Source: Candidatus Eiseniibacteriota bacterium (GTDB lineage: Bacteria > Eisenbacteria > RBG-16-71-46 > SZUA-252). Taken from it: a stretch of 16,334 bases of DNA. Positions 1 to 6,913 of this stretch are shown here, piece by piece. The notes beneath the pieces are model-generated. The model was not told where the DNA came from and did not search any database. It was given only the letters and a program-made list of their open reading frames with translations. The translations under genes were made by a program, and so were the position numbers. Location: positions 1 to 16,334 of the forward strand of contig JAEHDN010000075.1 of the NCBI GenBank assembly GCA_016880395.1. The letters run 5' to 3'. How positions within the stretch are numbered: position 1 is the first letter of the stretch; each line of letters opens with the position of its first letter.

Positions 1-305
1 ATGCGCGCAACCTGACGCCGGACGGGGAGACCGGGCTCGGCACCTGGACCAACGTCGAGATCGAGCGCGCTCTCCGCTCGGGCGTTCGGAAAGACGGCTC
101 GCCCATCCTGCCGCCGATGCCCTGGACGGAGGTCGCCGCGCTCACGCCGGAGGACATGAGCTCGCTCATAGCGTATCTGAAGAGCATCCCACCGGTCCAC
201 CACAAGGTGCCTGATCACGTGCCGCCGAACGGCATGGCGACCACGCCCACCGTCGACATCCCGGCGCCCCCCGCGTGGGACGCGCCGAAGCCATCCGCTC
301 CGTGA
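1..305 (+). CDS. c-type cytochrome, C-terminal part (5' truncated by window)
   Basis: Only the last ~100 residues are in the window, read in the frame beginning at base 3; the heme-attachment CxxCH would lie upstream. The visible part has the features of small diheme/monoheme cytochrome c domains of the alcohol/gluconate dehydrogenase type: NLTPD, a G-L-G-x-W segment, an I-E-x-A-L-R-S-G-x-x-K-D-G stretch, then PPMPW (the Met is the expected axial heme ligand), a helix LTPEDMSSLIAYLKSIPPV, and a Pro-rich tail. It probably carries electrons outside the cytoplasm. The gene ends in a GTGA overlap with the possible start of the next gene, suggesting a shared transcript. The family is clear from the motifs, but the specific redox partner cannot be told. 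Confidence 0.8.
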   Translation, partial: ARNLTPDGETGLGTWTNVEIERALRSGVRKDGSPILPPMPWTEVAALTPEDMSSLIAYLKSIPPVHHKVPDHVPPNGMATTPTVDIPAPPAWDAPKPSAP

Positions 306-766
306 ACGCGACGAACGGAGGAGCTCCGGCGGGGGCGCCCGCGCGCGACACGGCAAGACCGTTCCACTACGCGTTCCACGTTCGCGATCTCGACTCGACA
401 CGGCGGTTCTACGGCGAGGTGCTCGGCTGCCGCGAGGGGAGGAGCACGGAGACGTGGGTGGACTTCGACTTCTTCGGCAATCAGATCTCCGCGCACACGA
501 CCGGTCCCGTCGCGGCGACGGCCCCCACGGGGCTGGTCGAGAACGTCCGGGTCCCCATGCCACATTTCGGGGCGATCCTCGGGTGGGACGAGTTCCACGC
601 GCTGGCGGAGCGGATCCGCGCGGCCGGGCTCGCGTTCGTCGTGGAGCCGCGCATCCGCTACGAGGGGCAGCCGGGGGAGCAGGCCACGATGTTCCTCCAC
701 GATCTGAGTGGAAACGCGCTCGAGTTCAAGAGCTTCCGTCACCCGGAACACGTCTTCACCGCATGA
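302..766 (+). CDS. VOC-fold (glyoxalase/bleomycin-resistance/dioxygenase superfamily) protein
   Basis: About 154 residues. The beta-alpha-beta-beta-beta VOC pattern is visible: an opening strand FHYAFHVRDLD, the helix STRRFYGEVLG, DFDFFGNQISAH, and a second module ending in MFLHDLSGNALEFK. Likely metal ligands are the His of the first strand (HYAFHV), the His of ISAH and the Glu of NALEF, so it should be a metal-dependent enzyme of this superfamily; the substrate is unknown. A GTG at 302 overlaps the cytochrome stop as GTGA and is my preferred start. A GTG at 275 in the same frame would add nine residues, and neither has a good ribosome-binding site. Its stop overlaps the next gene as ATGA, so it is probably translated together with the downstream flavoprotein. 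Confidence 0.85.
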   Translation: MNATNGGAPAGAPARDTARPFHYAFHVRDLDSTRRFYGEVLGCREGRSTETWVDFDFFGNQISAHTTGPVAATAPTGLVENVRVPMPHFGAILGWDEFHALAERIRAAGLAFVVEPRIRYEGQPGEQATMFLHDLSGNALEFKSFRHPEHVFTA

Positions 767-1926
767 CCCGGGCGTCGGTCGCCGTGATCGGCGCCGGCGT
801 CGTCGGCGCCAGCGCGGCGTACCATCTCGCGGCGCGGGGGTGGCGCGACATCCTGGTCCTGGATCGCGCGGCTCGACCGGGAACGGGAAGCACCGGCGCG
901 GCCACGGGAGGTTTCCGCGCGCAGTTCGCCTCGGACACGAACGTCCACCTCTCGCTCCTCGCGCGCGAGCGTCTCCGGGCCTTCCGGAGCGAGACCGGCG
1001 TCGATCCCGGACTCATCGAGGCCGGGTATCTCTGGCTCGCGCGGCGCGCGGCCGATCTCGAGGCGCTCCGCGCGGCGCTCGCCGTGCAGCGCCGGAGCGG
1101 ATTCATGGAGGCGCGGGAGGTCGATGCGCGCGAGGCGCTGGCGCTGAATCCCGCCGTGAGCCCCCACGGGATCCTGGGAGGCGCGCATGCCGCGACCGAT
1201 GGATTCCTGCGGCCGCTCGCCATCCTCGACGGGTACCTGCGCGGCGCCGAGCGACGCGGTGTGACGATCCGCTTCGGCGCCGAGGCCACGGCATTCCGCC
1301 GCGAGGCGCCAGACAGCTCGATCGACGCGGTGCGCGTGGGCAGCGAGTGGATCTCGGTCGGCGCCGTCGTGAACGCGGCGGGACCCTGGGCTGCCGAGGT
1401 CGCCTCGGCGGCGGGCCTTTCGATCCCCGTGAAACCGCTTCGCCGCCAGGCCCTCGCGAGCGCGCCCTTCGGGCGGCTGCCCGCGACCATGCCCATGACG
1501 ATCTGGGTCGACGACGGCTTCCACGCCAGGGTGCGGGACGGCCGCGTGCTCGCGCTCATGCCCACGCCCGGGGATCCCGACGATCCGACCAGCATCCGCG
1601 TCGACCCGTCTTGGGTGTCCGACGTGACGCGGATCGCGCGCGAGCGGCTACCAATCCTCCGCGAGGCCGACTTCGAGGGTGGAACGGCGTGGGCGGGGCT
1701 CTACGAGATGTCCCCCGATGGGCACGCCCTCCTCGGCGCGGCTCCCGGCTGTCCGAATCTCTACCTGGCGAACGGATCCTCGGGCCACGGCGTGATGCAC
1801 GCGCCCGCGCTGGGGCTCCTGCTCGCGGAGATCATGACGGACGGGAAGGCATCGTCGATGGACGTGGCGGCGCTCGATCCGGGACGGTTCGCGGCCGGGA
1901 AAACTGAGACGCGGGAGCTGCTCTAG
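763..1926 (+). CDS. FAD-dependent oxidoreductase, DAO family (sarcosine/glycine oxidase-like)
   Basis: 387 residues, the usual size for DAO-family amine oxidases. The N-terminus has the dinucleotide-binding motif VIGAGVVGASAAYHLA (G10, G12, G15) with an acidic residue at the end of the second strand (VLD). A GSTGAATGGFRAQF segment resembles the sarcosine-oxidase beta-subunit region near the flavin. The C-terminus has the family signatures GLYEMSPDGHALLG and NGSSGHGVMHAPALG. It should oxidise a secondary amine or amino acid with FAD; the substrate is not evident. The ATG at 763 overlaps the VOC stop as ATGA, fixing the start; the longer open frame upstream is an out-of-frame shadow. It faces the S9 peptidase gene with only 27 bp between their stop codons. 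Confidence 0.9.
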   Translation: MTRASVAVIGAGVVGASAAYHLAARGWRDILVLDRAARPGTGSTGAATGGFRAQFASDTNVHLSLLARERLRAFRSETGVDPGLIEAGYLWLARRAADLEALRAALAVQRRSGFMEAREVDAREALALNPAVSPHGILGGAHAATDGFLRPLAILDGYLRGAERRGVTIRFGAEATAFRREAPDSSIDAVRVGSEWISVGAVVNAAGPWAAEVASAAGLSIPVKPLRRQALASAPFGRLPATMPMTIWVDDGFHARVRDGRVLALMPTPGDPDDPTSIRVDPSWVSDVTRIARERLPILREADFEGGTAWAGLYEMSPDGHALLGAAPGCPNLYLANGSSGHGVMHAPALGLLLAEIMTDGKASSMDVAALDPGRFAAGKTETRELL

Positions 1927-1951
1927 CGCGCGCTCGTGGAGGCGGCGCGCG
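1926..1951. terminator. possible GC-rich stem between convergent genes
   Basis: CGCGCG at 1927-1932 can pair with CGCGCG at 1946-1951, leaving a 13-base loop, in the 27-bp gap between two convergent stop codons. There is no T tract, so an intrinsic terminator is only a weak possibility. Confidence 0.2.
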
Positions 1952-1953
1952 GC

Positions 1954-3843
1954 TCAGCGCTGCAGGGTGAGGACGTGCTTGTCGAGGAAGCGCTCCATCC
2001 GCTCCATCATGTCCCGGCGATTCGCCTCCTTGGCGAAGCCGTGCCCCTCTCCCTCGTAGGTCACGAGCTCGACCGTGGCCCCTCGCCGCCGCATGGCCTC
2101 GGCGAAATCCACCGACTGCTGGAAGGGCACGGCCTTGTCCTCGGTCCCGTGGAAGAGGAGGAGCGGCGCGCGCACGCGGTCGACGTGGGTGATCGGCGAG
2201 CGCTCCTGCCAGAGCGGCCCAGCCTCCGGCAGACGCCCGAAGAGCCCCTCCTCGTAGTGCCGCTCGAAGCGGTGCGCGCCCACGACCGCGTCGTAGATGT
2301 GGGCGAGCGGAAAGAGCGCGATGCCGGCCGTCCAGAAGTCGGGCTGCTGCGTGAGCGCCCAGAGCGTGGAGTAGCCGCCCGCGCTTCCTCCGGTGATCAC
2401 GACCCTGCTCCGATCCGCGCTGTGTGTCTTCAGGACGTGCTCGGCTCCGCTTCGCGCGTCCTCGAGATCCACGACCCCCCATCCGCCGCGGAGCTGGTCC
2501 TGGTACGTGCGACCGTAGCCGGTGCCTCCTCGGTGATTCACCATGAGGTAATGCCAGCCGCGCGTCGCGAAGTACTGCGCCTGGGCCTGCCAGGAGAGCG
2601 GCACCTGCGACGTCGGTCCGCCGTGCACGAACACGATGAGAGGACGGGGCGCTCGCACGGCGTCCGGCCCAGCGGGCGGCACGTAGATACCCCACGATCG
2701 CGCACCGCCCGCGGTCCCCCACGAGATGACCTCGGGCTTCGCGAGGGAAGCCGCGTCCACGAGCCCGACCGCGGCCGAAGCGCGCACCACCTCGCCCCCC
2801 GGTCGCGCGCCGTCCGCCTGCCGCGTCACGATGACGGCGGGAGTCGAGTAGCTCGTGGCCGAATAGGTGAGCGAGTGACCGCGCACCTGAAGCCCCTGGA
2901 TGTCGGTGTACGCGGACGGGATCTCCTCGACCTTCCCCGCGGAGGGATCGATCCGAAGGAGCGAGTCCTGGCTCCGCCTGCTCCGCACGGCGTAGATGGC
3001 CTCGCCGTCGTCGCTCCACCGGAAGCCGGCCCGCCCGGGAAGCCAGTCGGCGAGTCCGATTTCCCCCTCGCCCGTGTCCACGCGCGCCGCGCCGCGCCCG
3101 TCGGCGTCCCCGATCCAGAGGGAGCGCCAACCCGACGCGTCGCTCTGGAACGAGAAGCGCGACCCATCCGGGCTCCACTGCGGGGCCGCGTAGCTGGCAT
3201 TCTCCTTCGCGATCGTCGCGACGGGCGTGAGCGGCGCGATCTCGAACAGGGTCGTGCACGCGGGAATGGCCCGGGCGAAGCGGGCGATCCGGATCCGGGA
3301 CTGATCCCAGGGCATGTCGAGCTGATCCCACTCCTGCCATGCGATGCTGCCTCCGTCCGGAGCGAAGGCGGGATTGAACGCGTACCAGGGATTGTCGGTG
3401 AGACGGATCGGACCGGCGTCCCCTTTCAGATCGACGAGGAGGACGTTGCAGTGCCCATCCTGCTCGGCGAGAAAGGCGACCGCCCGACCGCAGGGCGAGA
3501 TCGCTGGCGCCGCGACCCCTTCGTAGACGGGGGTGAGTGCGCGCTGCGCCCCGCACGCGAGGTCGATCGCGTGGAGCCGGCCGTCGCTTCCCGCGTAGAC
3601 GAGCGTCGTGCCGCGCACCGTGTACACCGCGCCCCCGTATCCGACACCGCCCGCGGGGCGGGGCTCCGCGGTGACGATCTCGGCCAGCCCGCTCGCGAGT
3701 CGCTGGCGAACGATGCTCCGCTTGCCGTCGGCTCTCCGGACGTAGAAGAGGTCGTCGGACGTGTCGCCGAAGCTCGGCTCGCTCAGCTCGTGCGCGAGGT
3801 AGAGGCGCTCGAGGGGCAGGGGCAGGAAGGACATGCGCGGCAT
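1954..3843 (-). CDS. S9 family peptidase (prolyl oligopeptidase / acylaminoacyl-peptidase type)
   Basis: 629 residues. The N-terminal ~360 residues look like a beta-propeller, with repeated blades such as ISPCGRAVAFLAEQDG, FAPDGGSIAWQEWD and WSPDGSRFSFQSDASG. The C-terminal ~260 residues are an alpha/beta-hydrolase domain: oxyanion-side motif VFVHGGPTSQ, nucleophile elbow GGSAGGYS with Ser487, Asp569 in GTEDKAVPF and His601 in GEGHGF. The triad order and spacing are those of S9 serine peptidases, especially the acylaminoacyl-peptidase group. It should cleave short peptides in the cytoplasm; no signal peptide is seen. The start could be 3843 or the second Met at 3834. A TGTACT at 3861-3856 on the minus strand could be a -10 box very close to the ATG. 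It is divergent from the DinB gene at 3980. Confidence 0.93.
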   Translation of the reverse strand: MPRMSFLPLPLERLYLAHELSEPSFGDTSDDLFYVRRADGKRSIVRQRLASGLAEIVTAEPRPAGGVGYGGAVYTVRGTTLVYAGSDGRLHAIDLACGAQRALTPVYEGVAAPAISPCGRAVAFLAEQDGHCNVLLVDLKGDAGPIRLTDNPWYAFNPAFAPDGGSIAWQEWDQLDMPWDQSRIRIARFARAIPACTTLFEIAPLTPVATIAKENASYAAPQWSPDGSRFSFQSDASGWRSLWIGDADGRGAARVDTGEGEIGLADWLPGRAGFRWSDDGEAIYAVRSRRSQDSLLRIDPSAGKVEEIPSAYTDIQGLQVRGHSLTYSATSYSTPAVIVTRQADGARPGGEVVRASAAVGLVDAASLAKPEVISWGTAGGARSWGIYVPPAGPDAVRAPRPLIVFVHGGPTSQVPLSWQAQAQYFATRGWHYLMVNHRGGTGYGRTYQDQLRGGWGVVDLEDARSGAEHVLKTHSADRSRVVITGGSAGGYSTLWALTQQPDFWTAGIALFPLAHIYDAVVGAHRFERHYEEGLFGRLPEAGPLWQERSPITHVDRVRAPLLLFHGTEDKAVPFQQSVDFAEAMRRRGATVELVTYEGEGHGFAKEANRRDMMERMERFLDKHVLTLQR

Positions 3844-3924
3844 GATAACGCGGGCAGTACAGTCCTCCCATGCTTTTGTAAGCGCTTCCGCGCCAACGAC
3901 TCAGCGATCCGGCTGGGGCCGTGG

Positions 3925-3930
3925 TATGCT
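3925..3930 (+). promoter_or_regulatory. possible -10 box (TATGCT) for the DinB-led operon
   Basis: TATGCT lies 49 bp before the ATG at 3980, in the divergent intergenic region. No convincing -35 is seen at the right spacing, so the call is weak. Confidence 0.25.
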
Positions 3931-3979
3931 CCCCCGGTTCCGACGTAAACCCTCTCGAGCACCCGCTGGAGGCTTCGCC

Positions 3980-4558
3980 ATGCCGAACGCGATCCGATCC
4001 ATTCTCGAACCCTCCGCCGGCTACGCATCCACCGAGGTCGGCTCGTTCCTCGCGCAGATGGACGACCAGCTCCGTCGACTCACCGAGTCGACGCGCGACC
4101 TCACGCCCGAGGAGCTGGAGTGGCAGCCCCGGCCGGGCACGAACACGATCGGCATGCTGCTCGCGCACCTCGCCATCGTCGAGGTCTTCTGGACCGCGAT
4201 CGTGGTGAAGCGGGAGGAGCATCCGCAGGGAGAGCCCATCCTGGGAATCGGGATGGACGACGACGGGATGCCGATCCCCGAGGATGGACCTCCTCCGGCG
4301 ACCCTCGTGGGGAAGGATCTCGCCTTCTACGATGATGTCCTGGCCCGCGGGCGCGCCTACGTGAAGGATGCGTCGAAGGACGTGACCGACTCCGACCTCG
4401 CGCGCGAGATACTTCGCACGCGCGCGGACGGCACGCAGCGGCTGCTCAATGTGCGCTGGTACTACTATCACCTGCTCGAGCACCTCGCCGGCCATTACGG
4501 CCAGATCCTGCTCCTCCGCCACCTCTACCGCGCGGCGCGGGTTCCCGCGAGGGCCTAG
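3980..4558 (+). CDS. DinB-fold (DUF664/DinB_2-like) protein
   Basis: 192 residues. The DinB/YfiT-like four-helix pattern is recognisable, with its metal-binding histidines: His63 in MLLAHLAIVEVFW, and His168 plus His172 in the C-terminal helix EHLAGHYGQI (HxxxH). The family includes thiol S-transferases and many proteins of unknown function; the cofactor partner and substrate cannot be read here. The start is ATG 3980 because GGAGG at 3968-3972 sits seven bases upstream, although the frame stays open to 3833. It heads a plus-strand gene run that continues four bases later with the CKX-like flavoprotein. A second DinB-fold protein lies at 15611. Confidence 0.88.
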   Translation: MPNAIRSILEPSAGYASTEVGSFLAQMDDQLRRLTESTRDLTPEELEWQPRPGTNTIGMLLAHLAIVEVFWTAIVVKREEHPQGEPILGIGMDDDGMPIPEDGPPPATLVGKDLAFYDDVLARGRAYVKDASKDVTDSDLAREILRTRADGTQRLLNVRWYYYHLLEHLAGHYGQILLLRHLYRAARVPARA

Positions 4559-4562
4559 CGAA

Positions 4563-5972
4563 TTGCACGTGCCCGCCGCGGGGCTCAGGCCCCTGGTCCG
4601 CGGCCGGGTCCTCGAGTCCTCCGACATCGAGCCCGAGCGGACCACCAACTTCGGTCATGTCTTCACCGCGCGGCCGCGGCTTCTGCTCGAGCCCGCGTCG
4701 GCCGAGGACGTCGCCGCCGCGATTCGCTTCGCGCGCTCGGAGGGGCTCTCCGTCTCCGTGCGGGGCGCGGCGCACAGCCAGAGCCACGTCGCGATCTCGG
4801 ACGGCGGGATCCTCATCGACATGCGCGCGATGGGCCGGATCGGGCCGGTGGCGCGCGGTGCCTCGAGCGTCGAGGTCGACGCAGGCGCGATCTGGCGCGA
4901 CGTGGTGCGGACCGTGCTCCCGCACGGCCTCGCGCCACCTATCCTCACGAACAACCTGAGCGTCACGGTCGGCGGAACCGTCTCGACCGCGGGCGTCGGC
5001 GTCGCCTCGCACCGCTTCGGCACGCAAGGGGACCAGGTCGAGGAGATCGAGGTCGTCACGGGCGCGGGGGAGATTCGCTCGTGCGGCCCGGACCGCGAGC
5101 CGGATCTCTTCTGGGCCGTCATCGCGGGGCTCGGACAGGTGGGCGTGATCACGCGCGCGCGGCTCAGGCTCCGCGCGGTCCGGCCGATGACGCGCACCTA
5201 CTATCTCCTCTACGACGACGTCCGCCGCTTCATGGAGGACACGCGCAGCGCAATGGACTCCGGACGCTGGGATCACCTCGAGAGCTGGGCGTCCCCCTCG
5301 CCGCAGGGCACGAAGCCGGTGAGCGGGCGCAGGCAGGTGTTCGCGCGGTGGTTCTTCCCGTTCCACCCGACCGTGGAGTTCGACGCGGGCTCGCCTCCGG
5401 ACGACCGTGCTCTTCTCGACGGCCTCCATCCCTACGATCATCTCTACACGGACGATCTGCCGATCCTCGACTTCTTCGAGCGTCTCGAGCCGGTGTTCGA
5501 CCTCTGGAAGCGGGGCGGCACGTGGGGGCACGTGCACCCCTGGATGGAGACCGTGCTCCCCTGGGAGCGCACGCCCGACGTGCTCGAGGCGGTCCTGCCC
5601 GATCTGCCTCCCTCGATCCTCGTGGGCGGCCACGTGCTCCTCTGGCCGGCGAAGGGCAGCACGTCGCGCTCGCGGCTCTTTCGCCGACCGGACGGGGAGA
5701 ACCTGATGGGCTTCGGCATCCTCCCGGCCGTTCCCGCGCCGTACTGGGAGGAGGCGAAGCCGATGCTCGAGAACGCGAGCCGGCTCTGCGTGGCGATGGG
5801 CGGCAAGCGCTACCTGTCCGGATACGTGGCCTTCGACGAGGAGGAGTGGCGCGAGCACTACGGCGACGCGTGGCCCCTCTTCGTGGAAGCCAAGCAACGG
5901 TGGGATCCGGACGGCATCCTGAACCCCGGGTTCGTGCCGCTCCGCGCGGCGGCGCCGGCGAGGAAGGCCTGA
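4563..5972 (+). CDS. FAD-binding oxidoreductase, cytokinin-dehydrogenase-like (catalytic Asp replaced by Asn)
   Basis: 469 residues from TTG 4563 (CGAGGG at 4548-4553, nine-base spacer); GTG 4569 is an alternative. The N-terminal PCMH-type FAD domain shows VRGAAHSQSH, in which His71 matches the residue covalently bound to FAD in cytokinin dehydrogenases (CKX), followed by LTVGGT-like VTVGGTVSTAG and DLFWAVIAGLGQVGVITRAR. The C-terminal substrate domain also looks CKX-like: HVHPWMETVLP, KRYLSGYVAFDEEEW and a closing DPDGILNPG. In plant CKX the active-site Asp lies in W-T-D-Y-L before TVGGT; here the aligned stretch is L-T-N-N-L, with Asn130 in its place. Substrate and electron acceptor are therefore uncertain. 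It follows the DinB gene by four bases and is closely followed by an SCP2-like gene. Confidence 0.85.
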   Translation: MHVPAAGLRPLVRGRVLESSDIEPERTTNFGHVFTARPRLLLEPASAEDVAAAIRFARSEGLSVSVRGAAHSQSHVAISDGGILIDMRAMGRIGPVARGASSVEVDAGAIWRDVVRTVLPHGLAPPILTNNLSVTVGGTVSTAGVGVASHRFGTQGDQVEEIEVVTGAGEIRSCGPDREPDLFWAVIAGLGQVGVITRARLRLRAVRPMTRTYYLLYDDVRRFMEDTRSAMDSGRWDHLESWASPSPQGTKPVSGRRQVFARWFFPFHPTVEFDAGSPPDDRALLDGLHPYDHLYTDDLPILDFFERLEPVFDLWKRGGTWGHVHPWMETVLPWERTPDVLEAVLPDLPPSILVGGHVLLWPAKGSTSRSRLFRRPDGENLMGFGILPAVPAPYWEEAKPMLENASRLCVAMGGKRYLSGYVAFDEEEWREHYGDAWPLFVEAKQRWDPDGILNPGFVPLRAAAPARKA

Positions 5973-5977
5973 CGCGG

Positions 5978-6400
5978 ATGACCTACCGCTTCGGCACCGC
6001 CGAGTACGCGCGAGCGCTCTGCGACGAGATCAACGGCTCGAGCGAATACCGGAACGCCGCGTCCCAGTGGGGCGTCGGCTTCAGGGGCGATCTCCTCTTC
6101 GCGTTCGAGGCGGACGAGGCGCTCCCGGCGCCGCTCTACCTCCTGCTCCGGCTGAAGGCCGGGCGCTGCGAGGGTGCCGAGTTCGTGGCCGGCCCCGCGC
6201 ACCCGGACGCAGGCTTCACGCTCCGCGCTCCGTTCCGCCTCTGGCGCGAGATCCTCGAGCGCAGCACGCTCGCGGCCACCGCGATCCTGACCGGCAAGAT
6301 GAAGATCGAGGGGGACAAGATCACCCTCCTCAAGCACGCGGGATCGAGCCGCTCCCTCATCCACTGCACGGCTTCGGTGCCGACGGAGTTTCCAGGGTGA
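5978..6400 (+). CDS. SCP2 sterol-binding-domain-like protein
   Basis: 140 residues with the shape of a stand-alone SCP2-like domain: a beta-rich first half (GFRGDLLFAFEAD), a middle section with GFTLRAPFRLWREIL, the characteristic segment AILTGKMKIEGDKITLLKH, and a short tail. Such proteins bind hydrophobic ligands such as lipids in the cytoplasm; the ligand is unknown. The start is ATG 5978, with AGGAAGG at 5961-5967 upstream; the much longer open frame running back to 5081 is a shadow inside the flavoprotein. It begins five bases after the flavoprotein stop, so the two are almost certainly co-transcribed and may act on the same kind of hydrophobic compound (inference). Confidence 0.78.
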   Translation: MTYRFGTAEYARALCDEINGSSEYRNAASQWGVGFRGDLLFAFEADEALPAPLYLLLRLKAGRCEGAEFVAGPAHPDAGFTLRAPFRLWREILERSTLAATAILTGKMKIEGDKITLLKHAGSSRSLIHCTASVPTEFPG

Positions 6401-6421
6401 CGGTGCTCGTCCAGGAGCCGC

Positions 6422-6913
6422 GTGCCAGTGCTCTCGGGTGACCGCCGCGCCATCGAGGTGCGGCTCGCCACCTCCGTCGAGGACGTCGCGCTCGTGCGCG
6501 AGCTCTTCATGGAGTATGCCGCCTCGCTCGGCTTCGACCTTTCCTTCCAGGGATTCGACCGGGAGGTGTCGTCCCTGCCGGGCGACTACGCGCCTCCGCG
6601 CGGCGCCCTCCTCCTCGCGGTCGACCGCTCCGACCCCGCGGGCTGCGTGGGTCTTCGCGCGTGGGACGAGGGCACGTGCGAGATGAAGCGCCTTTACGTC
6701 CGCTCCGCGCATCGCGGGAAGGGAGTCGGCTCTTCGCTGGTTCGACGCCTCCTCGAGGAGGCACGCGCGCGCGGCTACCGGCGGATGAGGCTCGACACGG
6801 TCCCCGGCATGGACGCGGCGATCGCGCTCTATCGCGCCGCGGGCTTCCGGGAGATCGCCCCCTACCGTGTCAACCCGATTCCCGGCGCCCTCTTCCTGGA
6901 GCTCGACCTGTGA
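6422..6913 (+). CDS. GNAT family N-acetyltransferase
   Basis: 163 residues. The GNAT core is clear: strand 4 CEMKRLYVRSAHRGKGVGSSLVRRLLEEARARG contains the acetyl-CoA pyrophosphate loop R-G-K-G-V-G, followed by MRLDTV, a helix around AIALYRAAGFREI and a final strand ALFLELDL. It should transfer an acetyl group from acetyl-CoA to an unknown amine. GTG 6422 has AGGAG at 6413-6417 with a four-base spacer; GTG 6428 in the same frame has a more typical ten-base spacer. The gene sits 21 bases after the SCP2-like gene and its 3' end overlaps the likely start of the phosphatase gene. Confidence 0.9.
   Translation: MPVLSGDRRAIEVRLATSVEDVALVRELFMEYAASLGFDLSFQGFDREVSSLPGDYAPPRGALLLAVDRSDPAGCVGLRAWDEGTCEMKRLYVRSAHRGKGVGSSLVRRLLEEARARGYRRMRLDTVPGMDAAIALYRAAGFREIAPYRVNPIPGALFLELDL

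Noticed and set aside
3914..3930. GG-N10-GC arrangement upstream of the DinB gene, resembling a sigma-54 promoter
   Set aside because: Only about 8 of 12 consensus positions match, a level expected by chance at this GC content. The TATGCT there is more simply read as a weak -10 box.
1936..3948. 670-codon plus-strand open frame antisense to the S9 peptidase
   Set aside because: The antisense strand carries a complete S9 peptidase with an intact catalytic triad; this translation has no recognisable motif.
1832..4648. 938-codon minus-strand open frame across the S9 peptidase region
   Set aside because: It is a different frame over real genes on both strands, with Arg/Ala/Gly-rich low-complexity translation and no domain motifs, typical of high-GC shadow frames.
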